A DNA stretch of 64,000 nucleotides from an uncultured Bacteroidales bacterium (lineage in GTDB: Bacteria; Bacteroidota; Bacteroidia; Bacteroidales; FEN-979): contig CAIRDP010000067.1 of assembly GCA_903877385.1 (NCBI GenBank), positions 62,001 to 126,000 of the forward strand, written 5' to 3'. The translations under genes were made by a program, and so were the position numbers. The notes below the pieces were generated by a model. That model was not told the origin of the DNA. It worked only from the letters and a program-made list of their open reading frames with translations, and did not search any database. Below, piece by piece: positions 42,655 to 51,255 of this stretch. Every line of letters begins with the position of its first letter. The first letter of the stretch is position 1.

Positions 42655-43623
42655 ATGTACAATATTGCTATAGTTGCAGGAGGTAATTCGGGAGAGTACG
42701 AAATATCCATGAAAAGCGGGATGCAGGTGGAGCTGAACATGGACCTGGACAGGTTTCGCCCGTTTCTTATCGAGATCAGGGGAACGAAGTGGAATTATAC
42801 ACTGGAAAAAAAATCCTTTCCCATAGATAAAAATGATTTCTCGCTTACGATTGGAAAACGAAAAATCAGATTTGACGCTGTATTTAATGCTATCCACGGC
42901 ACGCCGGGAGAGGATGGGAAGCTGCAGGGTTATTTTGACATGCTAGGTATACCTTACACTTCTTCAGGTGTGACATGTTCATCGTTGTCGTTCAATAAAA
43001 GCTTTTGCAAAGATGTAGTTGCAGGTTACGGAATTGATGTTTCAAGCTCGGTTCACCTGTACAAGTGTGAGAAAGGAGCTCAGGACAGGGTGTTAAAGCA
43101 ACTCAAACTGCCTGTTTTTGTCAAGCCGAACAACGGGGGCTCAAGTGTGGGAATGTCGAAGGTGAACCATAAAAAGGAATTAAAAGCAGCCCTGGCAAGG
43201 GCTTTTCATGAGGATGAGGAAATTCTGGTTGAGGAGTTTATCAAGGGGCGGGAGTTGACTTGCGGAGTGATAAAATCGAAGGGAAAGATCATTGCATTCC
43301 CTGTGACCGAGATCATTTCAAAAAAGGAGTTTTTTGATTTCGAAGCCAAATACCAGCCGGGTATGGCCGATGAGGTTGTGCCGGCCGAAATATCCGCGAA
43401 GGTTGCCGATAAGTGCAGGGAGATCTCTGTGAATCTTTTCAGGAAACTGAATTGTAAAGGGATTGTGCGCTTTGATTACATTCTGAAGGGAAAGAAATTT
43501 TATTTCCTGGAAGTCAACACAGTGCCGGGGATAACCTCGGCAAGCATCGTACCGAAAATGGCCAGGGCTTATGGCTGGACATATACTGAACTGATCACAA
43601 ATTTACTCGAAGAAATAATCTGA
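42655..43623 (+). CDS. ddl: D-alanine--D-alanine ligase
   Basis: A 322-residue ATP-grasp enzyme that makes the D-Ala-D-Ala dipeptide for peptidoglycan. Seen: VAGGNSGEYEISMKSG at the start, AIHGTPGEDGKLQGYFD, the ATP-grasp lid VKPNNGGSSVGMSKV, EEFIKGRELTCGV, and the metal-binding end FLEVNTVPGIT. ATG 42655 starts the family-like sequence; the upstream 10 codons are not conserved-looking and overlap the -7 box. It is followed by rdgB 14 bases later. Confidence 0.95.
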   Translation: MYNIAIVAGGNSGEYEISMKSGMQVELNMDLDRFRPFLIEIRGTKWNYTLEKKSFPIDKNDFSLTIGKRKIRFDAVFNAIHGTPGEDGKLQGYFDMLGIPYTSSGVTCSSLSFNKSFCKDVVAGYGIDVSSSVHLYKCEKGAQDRVLKQLKLPVFVKPNNGGSSVGMSKVNHKKELKAALARAFHEDEEILVEEFIKGRELTCGVIKSKGKIIAFPVTEIISKKEFFDFEAKYQPGMADEVVPAEISAKVADKCREISVNLFRKLNCKGIVRFDYILKGKKFYFLEVNTVPGITSASIVPKMARAYGWTYTELITNLLEEII

Positions 43624-43637
43624 TTTAATCAACTCTA

Positions 43638-44216
43638 ATGATTTCAATTGTCTTTGCCACAAATAATCAGCACAAACTCAGGGAGCTTAGAGAGATAGCG
43701 GGGAATGCACTTATCATCAAAAGTTTAAAAGACGTAGGTCTTGATACGGATATTCCTGAAACCCAGGAAACGATTGAGGGCAATGCAAGGCAAAAAGCCC
43801 GTTTCGTTTATGAGAAAACGGGACTGGATTGTTTTGCAGATGATACGGGGCTTGAAATAGCCGCACTTTATGGCAGGCCGGGAGTCTATTCAGCACGTTA
43901 TGCAGGAGAAGGATGCAACTTTGACGATAATATAAAAAAGGTAATGGAGGAAATGCAGGGAGTCGAAGACCGCCGGGCATGTTTTCGTTGTTCAATTTGC
44001 ATGATCTACAGGCAGAATGAATATATGTTTGAAGGCCGCATCGATGGAGAGATAACACAGGGCCCGTCAGGTTCCGACGGTTTCGGGTATGACCCTGTTT
44101 TCAGGCCCGATAAGCAATCCCAGACTTTTGCCGAAATGCCTCCTTATCTGAAAAACGGTTTGAGCCACAGGGGGAGGGCTGTTCAGAAAATGCTGCAGTA
44201 CCTTGCAAGGCTTTGA
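43638..44216 (+). CDS. rdgB: XTP/dITP pyrophosphatase (RdgB/HAM1)
   Basis: A 192-residue nucleotide-cleansing enzyme that hydrolyses dITP and XTP to monophosphates and keeps deaminated purines out of DNA. Motifs: FATNNQHKLRELREI, TIEGNARQKARF, FADDTGLEIAAL, GVYSARYAG, GSDGFGYDPVFRP, and SHRGRAVQKM. Length is normal. It ends in a bidirectional terminator shared with the convergent SGNH hydrolase gene. Confidence 0.95.
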   Translation: MISIVFATNNQHKLRELREIAGNALIIKSLKDVGLDTDIPETQETIEGNARQKARFVYEKTGLDCFADDTGLEIAALYGRPGVYSARYAGEGCNFDDNIKKVMEEMQGVEDRRACFRCSICMIYRQNEYMFEGRIDGEITQGPSGSDGFGYDPVFRPDKQSQTFAEMPPYLKNGLSHRGRAVQKMLQYLARL

Positions 44217-44249
44217 AAAAAAAAGGCATCCTACCGGACGCCCTTTTTT
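44216..44249. terminator. Bidirectional terminator between rdgB and the SGNH hydrolase
   Basis: An A run (44216-44224), stem GGCATCC (44225-44231), loop TACC, stem GGACGCC (44236-44242, one mismatch) and a run of 6 T. The A and T flanks allow it to work from both sides between two convergent genes. Confidence 0.75.
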
Positions 44250-44268
44250 CAGAATGTGTTTTTCGGGT

Positions 44269-45597
44269 TTACGGGAAAACCACACCTTTGTATTTGGTGA
44301 TGTCAACGTAAGGGATCTTGCTTCCGAAACGCTGATTAATCGCGCTGATAAAGGCGTTTGCCGATACCGCATTTCCCCTTGGTGTGAGGTGAATGCCATC
44401 AAGTGAAAAAGCTCCACCTGTTACAAATGTGGCGTCCAGGTGAACTCCGTCCCAAACAATGCCCGACTCGGAACTCAGTTGCTTCAGAGTTGAATTGATA
44501 TCAACAAGGCCAACATGGTGGTTGGTTGCCAGGGTATCTATGATGGTATTGAAAACGGTGGTTGCAGCTTTGATCTGTGCGATCTCGGCGAGTGTGAGCA
44601 CATATTGGTTCGGAATAGGATAAGGAAGCTGGGTAGCACGATTGATGATACCCATACCCATGCATTTCATTGAATCCTGGGGCACGGTCAGCAGGATCAG
44701 TTCACCCGGTTGCATCTGCCTTACCTTAAAGTAAGGATGAGGTGAACTTGGATCGTTGATCAGGAAAGGATTAGCACCGGCGACATAATGGAAAGGAAGC
44801 CCGTAAAATCCCATCGCCATGTTGATTGAATCGGCAAGGCTCTGCCTGGCTATCACAAGTCCGTCGTAAGGAACTGTTGTAAAGAACGGTATGTTGGTAA
44901 TATCAGGTATGTTGGCCATGACCCCGGATGCTCCGGTTGCAAGCAATGATCCAAGCACGGTTTTCATTGCAAAATAAAACAAGGCCGGGTTTGTTATGGA
45001 ATCACGCGAACCTCCCGCAAGCGCATAAGCAAGAACGTCATTGTCACCTAGTTGCAGAGTGAAAAAAGTCGGATGAAGGTTGATAAATTCACTGACCACG
45101 GGTCCGCCCAGGCCTCTTGCAAACCTTGCATAATAAGGGTTCATGGTGTCATAGCCCGGAATGATAAGATGGAAAGACTTTGCACCGGGGATGCCGAAAT
45201 TATTTACAGCATATCCAACCGGGGCAAGGGGATCCATTGCACCCTGGGCCGGGACTGGTGAAAGTCCTACATTTCCCTGGCAGTCGGCTGCATAGCCAAG
45301 AACCAGCCTGGGCGACACTCCGGGATAAATTGCAACACCAACATTGCTGTTGACCATTGGCTGCACAAATGCCCCGCCACCTGCAAGCTGAAGCTGGCCT
45401 GCGATAAGATTCGGGCAGGAATAAATCTGGCCGTCATGGTATAATGCACCGTCGGCATACCCGGCAACAAGTGAATTGCCGACAGAGATGTATGTAGTGA
45501 AGTTTGCGCTCCCTTTATCAGCGGCATATTCGCTGATCTTACGTTCACATGAGGTGAACAGGGCAAGGGATAATATAATGAATAATATTTTTTTCAT
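44269..45597 (-). CDS. SGNH/GDSL hydrolase, lipoprotein
   Basis: A 442-residue exported esterase or lipase. The lipoprotein signal ends at Cys17 (ALFTSC). SGNH blocks: VGNSLVAG (nucleophile Ser42; GNS replaces GDS), PGAKSFHL, LGDND with the Asn, and DGIHLTPRG with the Asp-His pair. Catalytic parts are complete. It starts 18 bases after the FadL-like porin gene on the same strand; together they could release fatty acids from lipids at the outer membrane and take them up. The substrate is unproven. Confidence 0.88.
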   Translation of the reverse strand: MKKILFIILSLALFTSCERKISEYAADKGSANFTTYISVGNSLVAGYADGALYHDGQIYSCPNLIAGQLQLAGGGAFVQPMVNSNVGVAIYPGVSPRLVLGYAADCQGNVGLSPVPAQGAMDPLAPVGYAVNNFGIPGAKSFHLIIPGYDTMNPYYARFARGLGGPVVSEFINLHPTFFTLQLGDNDVLAYALAGGSRDSITNPALFYFAMKTVLGSLLATGASGVMANIPDITNIPFFTTVPYDGLVIARQSLADSINMAMGFYGLPFHYVAGANPFLINDPSSPHPYFKVRQMQPGELILLTVPQDSMKCMGMGIINRATQLPYPIPNQYVLTLAEIAQIKAATTVFNTIIDTLATNHHVGLVDINSTLKQLSSESGIVWDGVHLDATFVTGGAFSLDGIHLTPRGNAVSANAFISAINQRFGSKIPYVDITKYKGVVFP

Positions 45598-45615
45598 TTC
45601 GATCAGTTTTGAAGT

Positions 45616-46839
45616 TTAGAAACTATATGTTAAACCGATGGCCGGGATGTAAAATGCCGAATAGTAGGTGCCTGCAAAATTTTCAGGGCTGTATGTCCCA
45701 TCGCGCTTGGTCCCCATCAGGTAAAGAAATGCAGCATCAATGCTGAAGCCCTTTACCGGGAATACTGATAAACCTGCAGTCAGACCGATTTCATTGGAAC
45801 TCGGTGTTTGAGGATTCAGGTAATCGGATTGTACGGGGGAGGGATCGTAATATCCTCCAACCCTTACTGTAACAATCTGATTGATTTTATACTGCAAACC
45901 GATTCTCGGGATAAGCCTGTTCTGGTATAAGGCCGGTGTGGCTGTCCTGTCAAGGGCCGATGTTTTTGTCCTGAAATTGAAAACCAGCGAGTCGTATTGT
46001 TTCCAGAAAACATAACAAAGGTTGATCCCGATCATAAACTTTTTATTGATGTTGTAAGAAGCCCCGAAATCAAGGTTTGCCGGTAGCGGCAAAGAAACTT
46101 CAACTTTACTGTCCGGAAATTCGCTGCGTACAGCTGCAGGAACCGTGAAGGTTGCACTGGCAGAACGTACATCCATATTTATCTTCGAACGGAAATCAAT
46201 ACCGATACTCAGGGCCTCTATAGGATGAACCATCACCCCGGCATTAAAACCAAAGCCAATGGTGCTGCCTTTGATGTTCAGCTGGCCTTCGCCACCCGAA
46301 TAATCAAGCGGCAATGCTTTGTTCAGATTGACTGTGCCATATGACCAAACCAGTCCAAATCCAATTCCAATAATTTTATTGAATTTGTAGGAGATGGTTG
46401 GCTGCACGGTGATAGCATTAAAACTCAGATTCTGGATAAGGTAACGGCCCTGCCATGTATCTCCCCATGAAAGCCTGTTCCCGTAAGGTGTGTTAACTGC
46501 CAGCCCGAGACTAAGTTTGTCGGTTGCTTTGTAGGCTGCATAAAAATAAAACGGGGTATTCAACAGATGCTCAAGATGTGCCTGGTAATTCACGTCTTTT
46601 GCCTGGAAGGTCACTCTGGCCATGATCAGACTGAGACCGCCAGAGAAACTCCATTTTTCGTTCAGGAAAGATGTGCCGCCGGGATTATAAAATATGGTGC
46701 TCGCATCGTATGAAAGCGAAGTACCGATCAAACCCATACCGGTATTCCGCGTACTATGCAAACCAACCTGGTAACCTCCTCCAAAAGAGGTCATTGCTGC
46801 AAAACAAAATAGCAGCAGAAGGAAAGTAATTCTCCTCAT
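45616..46839 (-). CDS. OmpP1/FadL family outer-membrane transporter
   Basis: A 407-residue barrel protein with a signal peptide (cleavage near SFG-GG). Family marks: GYQVGLHSTRNTGMG, SYDASTIFYNPGG, NTPYGNRLSW near the start and the terminal aromatic strand YYSAFYIPAIGLTYSF. FadL proteins carry long-chain fatty acids or other hydrophobic compounds across the outer membrane. The SGNH hydrolase downstream is probably cotranscribed. On the minus strand a near match to the -7 box (TATCTTTT, 46905-46898) lies about 60 bases upstream. Confidence 0.9.
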   Translation of the reverse strand: MRRITFLLLLFCFAAMTSFGGGYQVGLHSTRNTGMGLIGTSLSYDASTIFYNPGGTSFLNEKWSFSGGLSLIMARVTFQAKDVNYQAHLEHLLNTPFYFYAAYKATDKLSLGLAVNTPYGNRLSWGDTWQGRYLIQNLSFNAITVQPTISYKFNKIIGIGFGLVWSYGTVNLNKALPLDYSGGEGQLNIKGSTIGFGFNAGVMVHPIEALSIGIDFRSKINMDVRSASATFTVPAAVRSEFPDSKVEVSLPLPANLDFGASYNINKKFMIGINLCYVFWKQYDSLVFNFRTKTSALDRTATPALYQNRLIPRIGLQYKINQIVTVRVGGYYDPSPVQSDYLNPQTPSSNEIGLTAGLSVFPVKGFSIDAAFLYLMGTKRDGTYSPENFAGTYYSAFYIPAIGLTYSF

Positions 46840-46917
46840 AATACATTGTTTTTGGTTAATACTGCGCGCAAGTTACTAAAAAAATAACATATGAGTAAAA
46901 AGATATATCATATTCCC

Positions 46918-46949
46918 TTGGAATTGTTAGGTGAAACATTATATCTTTG
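46918..46949 (+). promoter_or_regulatory. Predicted promoter for the small T9SS protein
   Basis: TTG (46918-46920), a 21-base spacer and TATCTTTG (46942-46949) match the Bacteroidota promoter. The leader before the ATG at 46978 is about 20 bases. Confidence 0.6.
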
Positions 46950-46977
46950 CATAAGCAACTCCCAATAATTAAAGACC

Positions 46978-47718
46978 ATGAAAAAGATTTCCTATTTATT
47001 GTTTTTCCTAACAATTGCATCCGCCGGCCTGTTTGCACAGTCAATGCAACTTCAAACAACCTCAGGGCAGATTATTTCCAACGGGGGGACCCTTGGAGTG
47101 ATGAGGTCATTGTTCGATACAACAACAGATATTGCTGTAGAGATAGATATGAAAAACATCTCCACCACTGCACAATCTTATAAAGTTAAACGAACGGTTA
47201 AAATTCTTGTATCCCCCCAGAAATCAAATTTCTGTTTTGCAGGAGGCTGTTTCCCCGATACAACGAACTATTCACCCACGACCCTGGCACTGAACCCCGG
47301 AGTGCTTGATAACAATTTCAGCTCGCATATCAGCCCAAACTCCATTACAGGTTCCTCCCTTGTATATTATAAGTTCTATAACCTTAAAGATGCAAATGAC
47401 ACTATCGGGATTTTTGTTCAGACCGAAGTATGGCATCTCGGGGTAAGCGACATTTCAAACGCACAGGCAGAAATTGGTTATGCATATCCCAATCCTGCCA
47501 GCGTTCAGTTTACTGTTGATTATTCTATTACAGCCCATGAGCCTGCCCTGCTTTTATTGCGGAACATACTTGGGACAGTAGTTCGTGAAGAATCTGTTTC
47601 GGGCGGTAACGGAAAGATCCATATAGATATCTCCGATCTCCCCGAAGGAATGTATTTCTATTCACTTTTGCTGGATGGTAAAAGTATTTCAAGCAGGAAA
47701 CTGGTGATAAGGCATTGA
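46978..47718 (+). CDS. Small T9SS cargo protein
   Basis: A 246-residue secreted protein: signal peptide ending near LFA-QS (residue 21), a 130-residue beta-rich domain (VEIDMKNISTTAQSYKVKRTV, FCFAGGCFPDTT with two cysteines) and a T9SS type A sorting domain (YAYPNPASVQF, LPEGMYFYSL). The N-terminal domain resembles immunoglobulin-like carbohydrate- or protein-binding folds but I cannot name a family. It is monocistronic, with a clear promoter and a strong terminator 23 bases after the stop. Confidence 0.85.
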   Translation: MKKISYLLFFLTIASAGLFAQSMQLQTTSGQIISNGGTLGVMRSLFDTTTDIAVEIDMKNISTTAQSYKVKRTVKILVSPQKSNFCFAGGCFPDTTNYSPTTLALNPGVLDNNFSSHISPNSITGSSLVYYKFYNLKDANDTIGIFVQTEVWHLGVSDISNAQAEIGYAYPNPASVQFTVDYSITAHEPALLLLRNILGTVVREESVSGGNGKIHIDISDLPEGMYFYSLLLDGKSISSRKLVIRH

Positions 47719-47740
47719 TCTTTCACACAAAACCTAAATA

Positions 47741-47766
47741 AAAAAGCCCCGCGAAGGGCTTTTTTT
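47741..47766 (+). terminator. Rho-independent terminator
   Basis: Perfect 9-bp stem AAAAAGCCC (47741-47749) with GGGCTTTTT (47756-47764), 6-base loop, continuing T run. It ends the small T9SS gene. Confidence 0.9.
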
Positions 47767-47857
47767 ATTTTAATCGCTTCTGGTAAATTCCCCGCAGTTC
47801 GCAGCGGAATCCTGGGCCGGGGCTTGCAGGGCTTAATAACTTTGATAGGAAGGCATC

Positions 47858-48334
47858 CTATTCAATCTCCCAGCTTTTAAAAGGGATTAATGCAAGTTGT
47901 GAATTGTAATACCTCGGGTCGTCAGTGACTTCCCTGCCAGCCCAGGAAGGTTTGGCGAAAGGTTCATCTTCACGGCCAAGCTCAATTTCAGCAAGGACCA
48001 GGCCTGCATTTTCTCCTGCGAACACATCTACTTCCCAGGTTTTTTGATTGAACAATATCCTGTATCTGATTTTTTCAACCTCAGGCGGAGAAAACAAGCT
48101 GAGGATATCAGCAGCTTCAGAGGCAGGGATTTCATACTCAAATTCATGCCTCACAGTTTTAACAACAGGCCCTTTTACAGTAAGGTATCCCTTGTCGCCG
48201 GCAACCCTGACCCGAATTGTTTTAAATGGGTCATCATTAAGATATCCCTGACGGTATAATTTTCCGGCTGGTTTGGGTAGTTCAGCCCATTTATCATGGT
48301 CAACCAGGAATTTACGTTCGATTTCGAGAGCCAT
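47858..48334 (-). CDS. CYTH-domain triphosphatase
   Basis: A 158-residue triphosphate tunnel metalloenzyme. The signature ExExK is Glu4-Ile5-Glu6-Arg7-Lys8, followed by tunnel residues RVRVAGDKGYLTVKG, RHEFEYEIP, EKIRYRI, WEVDVF and LAEIELG, the alternating Arg/Lys/Glu strands of the fold. Bacterial CYTH proteins hydrolyse inorganic triphosphate or thiamine triphosphate. It begins 2 bases after the metK stop, on the same strand, and should share its SAM-II control. A small hairpin (TAGGA/TCCTA) overlaps its stop codon. Confidence 0.9.
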   Translation of the reverse strand: MALEIERKFLVDHDKWAELPKPAGKLYRQGYLNDDPFKTIRVRVAGDKGYLTVKGPVVKTVRHEFEYEIPASEAADILSLFSPPEVEKIRYRILFNQKTWEVDVFAGENAGLVLAEIELGREDEPFAKPSWAGREVTDDPRYYNSQLALIPFKSWEIE

Positions 48335-48336
48335 AA

Positions 48337-49683
48337 TTATTTAAGCCCGAATTCCTTTTTGATTTTGCCGGCATAATCCAGCTTTTCCCAGGCAAAGAAT
48401 TCGACTTTCTTCAAATATACTTCTTTGCCATTGCCGTTAACCCGTTTGGGTTTTGAGCCTTTGACCGGGTAATATACTTCAACTTCTTTGGAATAATGGT
48501 CACGTCCGAAATGCCCGTATGATGCTGTGGGAACAAATACAGGATTCTTGAGACCGAAGCGTTCAACAATGGCATAAGGCCTCATATCGAACAATTTATT
48601 GATCTTCTCAGCTATGGCTCCGTCGTGCAGAACCTTTCCCTTCTTGTCCTTTACCTTTGCAGTACCGTATGTATTTACATAAAGGCCTACAGGCTGGGCT
48701 ACACCAATGGCATAGGCCACCTGGATAAGAACCTGGTCGGCAACACCGGCTGCAACCATGTTTTTGGCTATATGCCTGGCAGCGTAAGCTGCCGAGCGGT
48801 CCACCTTTGAAGGGTCTTTACCGGAAAACGCACCGCCTCCGTGTGCGCCGTGGCCGCCGTATGTGTCGACGATGATCTTACGGCCAGTAAGACCGGTGTC
48901 ACCGTGAGGGCCCCCGATTACGAATTTGCCTGTTGGGTTTACGAATAATTTGAAATCCTTTCCGAAAAGTTTCTGAATTCTTGCCGGGAGGGTCTTTTTA
49001 ACCCTTGGGATCAGGATATTTAAAACATCTTCCCGGATCTTGTCCTGCATTGCTTTCTCGGCAGCTTTCTCGGCTTTTCCCGATTTATCCCTGGGTTTAA
49101 CAAAATCATCATGCTGTGTGCTTACTACGATAGCATCTATGCGCAAAGGCTGGCCATTATCGTCATATTCAACAGTCACCTGTGATTTGCTGTCGGGACG
49201 CAGGTATTTCATTTGCTTGCCTTCATGGCGTATATCGGCCAGTTCCTGAAGGAGGATATGTGCCAGCTCGCTCGACAGGGGCATGAAGTTGTCCATCTCC
49301 CGGCAGGCATAACCAAACATCATACCCTGGTCACCTGCTCCCTGGTCTTCTTTCTTCTCACGTACCACGCCCTGGTTAATGTCGGCAGACTGCTCATGAA
49401 TAGTGGAAACCACACCGCAGGAGTCACAGTCAAAGCGGTATTCAGCCTTGGTGTATCCTATATTACGGATAATATTTCTGGCTGTTTCCTGAACATCTAC
49501 CCAGCCGTTGGTTTTAACCTCGCCACCGCAGACAACAAGGCCTGTAGTGACGAAAGTTTCGCAGGCAACTTTGGATTCAGGATCCCAGCGCATGAATTCA
49601 TCAAGTAATGCATCCGATATCTGATCGGCAACTTTATCCGGATGTCCTTCTGAGACGGACTCCGATGTAAATAAATATCCCAT
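48337..49683 (-). CDS. metK: S-adenosylmethionine synthetase
   Basis: A 448-residue enzyme that makes SAM from ATP and methionine, releasing phosphate and diphosphate by way of bound triphosphate. Seen: [36 protein letters not shown], the loop [27 protein letters not shown] (key residues), and FGRDH near the end. It is longer than the E. coli form (384) because of an insert rich in Lys/Ala/Glu at about residues 200-235 and a longer tail. A SAM-II riboswitch candidate lies 60 bases upstream. CYTH follows 2 bases later. gldA lies upstream on the same strand, 147 bases away. Confidence 0.96.
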   Translation of the reverse strand: MGYLFTSESVSEGHPDKVADQISDALLDEFMRWDPESKVACETFVTTGLVVCGGEVKTNGWVDVQETARNIIRNIGYTKAEYRFDCDSCGVVSTIHEQSADINQGVVREKKEDQGAGDQGMMFGYACREMDNFMPLSSELAHILLQELADIRHEGKQMKYLRPDSKSQVTVEYDDNGQPLRIDAIVVSTQHDDFVKPRDKSGKAEKAAEKAMQDKIREDVLNILIPRVKKTLPARIQKLFGKDFKLFVNPTGKFVIGGPHGDTGLTGRKIIVDTYGGHGAHGGGAFSGKDPSKVDRSAAYAARHIAKNMVAAGVADQVLIQVAYAIGVAQPVGLYVNTYGTAKVKDKKGKVLHDGAIAEKINKLFDMRPYAIVERFGLKNPVFVPTASYGHFGRDHYSKEVEVYYPVKGSKPKRVNGNGKEVYLKKVEFFAWEKLDYAGKIKKEFGLK

Positions 49684-49743
49684 GTTTTGATTTTTTAATT
49701 TTAAACTTATGTTCGGGCGACTTGAAGATTGAGGAGAGAAGCT

Positions 49744-49796
49744 ACTGCTTTAGCATTTTTTCCAGTGGTTGCAATCAATCAAATCTTTCCACTCCA
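49744..49796 (-). promoter_or_regulatory. SAM-II riboswitch candidate in the metK leader
   Basis: On the minus strand AGTGG (49793-49789) pairs with CCACT (49768-49764). The loop between them carries GATTTGA and TTGCAA, with TTGCAA running directly into the 3' stem strand. A-rich sequence and ATGCTAAAG follow. These match the order of conserved elements in SAM-II (metA) aptamers: stem, GATTTRA, TTGCAA, stem, then AAATG...GCTAAA that forms the pseudoknot. A -7 box just upstream would start the RNA at the aptamer. SAM binding would be expected to lower MetK (and CYTH) expression. Confidence 0.75.
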
Positions 49797-49801
49797 GCCG
49801 G

Positions 49802-49809
49802 CAAATTTA
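49802..49809 (-). promoter_or_regulatory. Predicted -7 box for the metK transcript
   Basis: TAAATTTG on the minus strand matches TAnnTTTG and would place the start of transcription near 49796, the 5' edge of the riboswitch. It sits between the gldA stop and the aptamer. No TTTG is seen 20 bases further upstream. Confidence 0.5.
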
Positions 49810-49830
49810 TAAATTTTTTATTCTCCACTA

Positions 49831-50778
49831 TTAATTTTTCGTGAGCTCCTGGAAAACTTCTTCGAGTTTCTGTTCCTCCTTTTGCATGGAAAGCACCGTC
49901 AATCCTTTATCCACTGCGAATTTGAACACTTCGGCACGGATATCCAGCCCCGGTTCGGATTCAAGCAGCCAGACTGAGGATGAAGGGTTCTTACTTTTCT
50001 CCTGTCCCGCCTGTTGCTTTTGCGGCATCATTTCCTTCACACCCGGGATTAACTGTACGACCTGTTCCCCGACTTCCGACGAAAATTCAACCCTGATCAT
50101 TGTTTTTGAAACAGTGATCTTCTGGAGATTCTCAGTGGCGTCATCTGCGACTATCTTTCCTTTATGTATGATGATGGCCCTTCCGCAAATTGCTTCCACT
50201 TCCTGCATGATATGCGTAGATAACATTACGGTCTTTTCTTTTCCTATCTCCTTGATCAGGTGCCTTATCTCGGCAAGCTGGTTCGGGTCAAGGCCCGAGG
50301 TTGGCTCATCCAGGATCAGCACTTCAGGATCATGGATCAGGGCCTGGGCCAGTCCGACCCTTTGCCTGTAACCTTTTGACAGCGCACCTATCTTTTTATG
50401 CTGTTCAAGCTGAAGCCCCGTCAGCGTTATAATTTCTTCCACCCTTGATTTTATGGAACCTTTCAGCTGGTGAGTGCCTGCCACAAACGCCAGGAATTCC
50501 TTGACATAAAGATCCAGGTAAAGGGGATTGTTCTCGGGAAGGTATCCGACTTTTTTCCTTACATCAATGGATTGTTCGAGAACGTCAAAGTCACAAACAG
50601 AGGCCTCGCCTGAAGTGGGAGGGATAAAACAGCTGAGGATTTTCATCAGTGTGCTTTTACCGGCACCGTTAGGGCCCAGCAAACCTACAATCTCACCGGG
50701 ATGTATGTTGATTGAAACTGAATCCAGGGCTTTCTGGGTTCCGTATATCTTGGTGATGTTATTGACAGCTATCGACAT
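49831..50778 (-). CDS. gldA: GldA-type ABC transporter ATPase
   Basis: A 315-residue ATPase. Walker A GPNGAGKST (35-43), signature LSKGYRQRVG, Walker B VLILDEPTSGLD and the H-loop STHIMQE are all present. A C-terminal extension of about 90 residues is typical of GldA, the ATP-binding part of the GldAFG transporter needed for gliding in some Bacteroidota; GldF and GldG are not in the window, and many non-gliding relatives keep gldA. It lies upstream of metK. Its upstream region contains a 7-unit octamer repeat array. Confidence 0.88.
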   Translation of the reverse strand: MSIAVNNITKIYGTQKALDSVSINIHPGEIVGLLGPNGAGKSTLMKILSCFIPPTSGEASVCDFDVLEQSIDVRKKVGYLPENNPLYLDLYVKEFLAFVAGTHQLKGSIKSRVEEIITLTGLQLEQHKKIGALSKGYRQRVGLAQALIHDPEVLILDEPTSGLDPNQLAEIRHLIKEIGKEKTVMLSTHIMQEVEAICGRAIIIHKGKIVADDATENLQKITVSKTMIRVEFSSEVGEQVVQLIPGVKEMMPQKQQAGQEKSKNPSSSVWLLESEPGLDIRAEVFKFAVDKGLTVLSMQKEEQKLEEVFQELTKN

Positions 50779-50816
50779 AATATACTATGTACAATTTACG
50801 ATGTACGAATTACGAA

Positions 50817-50872
50817 TTCGCTATTTCGCTATTTCGCTAATTCGCTAATTCGCTAATTCGCTAATTCGCTAT
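50817..50872. repeat. Octamer repeat array, seven units
   Basis: Seven uninterrupted octamers on the plus strand: TTCGCTAT x2, TTCGCTAA x4, TTCGCTAT x1, ending in TTAAT. It lies in the 166-base gap between the small membrane gene and gldA, within the region expected to hold the gldA promoter. It is the longest array of the family in the window. Confidence 0.9.
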
Positions 50873-50889
50873 TTAATCTGCAAAAGTAC

Positions 50890-50910
50890 AAAAAACCCGG
50901 AACCGGGTTT
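50890..50910 (-). terminator. Rho-independent terminator for the small membrane gene
   Basis: Stem AAACCCG (50893-50899) with CGGGTTT (50904-50910) and a 4-base loop; on the minus strand it is followed by a T run. It lies 35 bases after the stop at 50945. Confidence 0.75.
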
Positions 50911-50944
50911 CCTTTCATTCAAATGACCTGGTTTTTTTGAGAGC

Positions 50945-51190
50945 CTAGTCGGTCTTGTATAACTTCCATACAGCAAGCAGGATCGAAAGGGAGGCAACGG
51001 CAAAGATGATGCTAAGTATAAACTCAGGAATAGCGAGGCTCCATAGTTTGCATGCATCATAAACCATATACAAGAGGAAAGTCAGAAAAATAAATGCGCC
51101 ATATGATTTTTTCTTCTGGAGCCAGATGAGCAAACCCAGAATTGACACTGCCAGTTCAAGAAGAATAGAAATGTTCTGAAGTGCGTTCAT
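50945..51190 (-). CDS. Small membrane protein, unknown function
   Basis: An 81-residue protein with three hydrophobic segments (about 9-24, 31-47, 54-74) joined by charged loops (QKKKS; KLYKTD at the end). No family is recognised. It has its own downstream terminator, which together with the clean hydrophobic pattern supports a real gene. A weak -7 match (TACCTTTT, 51225-51218 on the minus strand) lies about 30 bases upstream. Confidence 0.65.
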   Translation of the reverse strand: MNALQNISILLELAVSILGLLIWLQKKKSYGAFIFLTFLLYMVYDACKLWSLAIPEFILSIIFAVASLSILLAVWKLYKTD

Positions 51191-51255
51191 TCAATTAATT
51201 TTTGATAAATATAATACAAAAGGTACAGGGAATGCAAATTTCAGGGCAAAATTAA

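Noticed and set aside
47846-47860. Terminator at the end of the CYTH gene
   Set aside because: The stem is only 5 bp and no T run follows on the minus strand.
49831-50778. Evidence for gliding motility
   Set aside because: Only gldA is present; it is common in non-gliding Bacteroidota, and no gldB-N or spr genes are in the window.
50817-50872. CRISPR-like array
   Set aside because: Repeats are 8 bp and contiguous with no spacers, and no cas gene is present.
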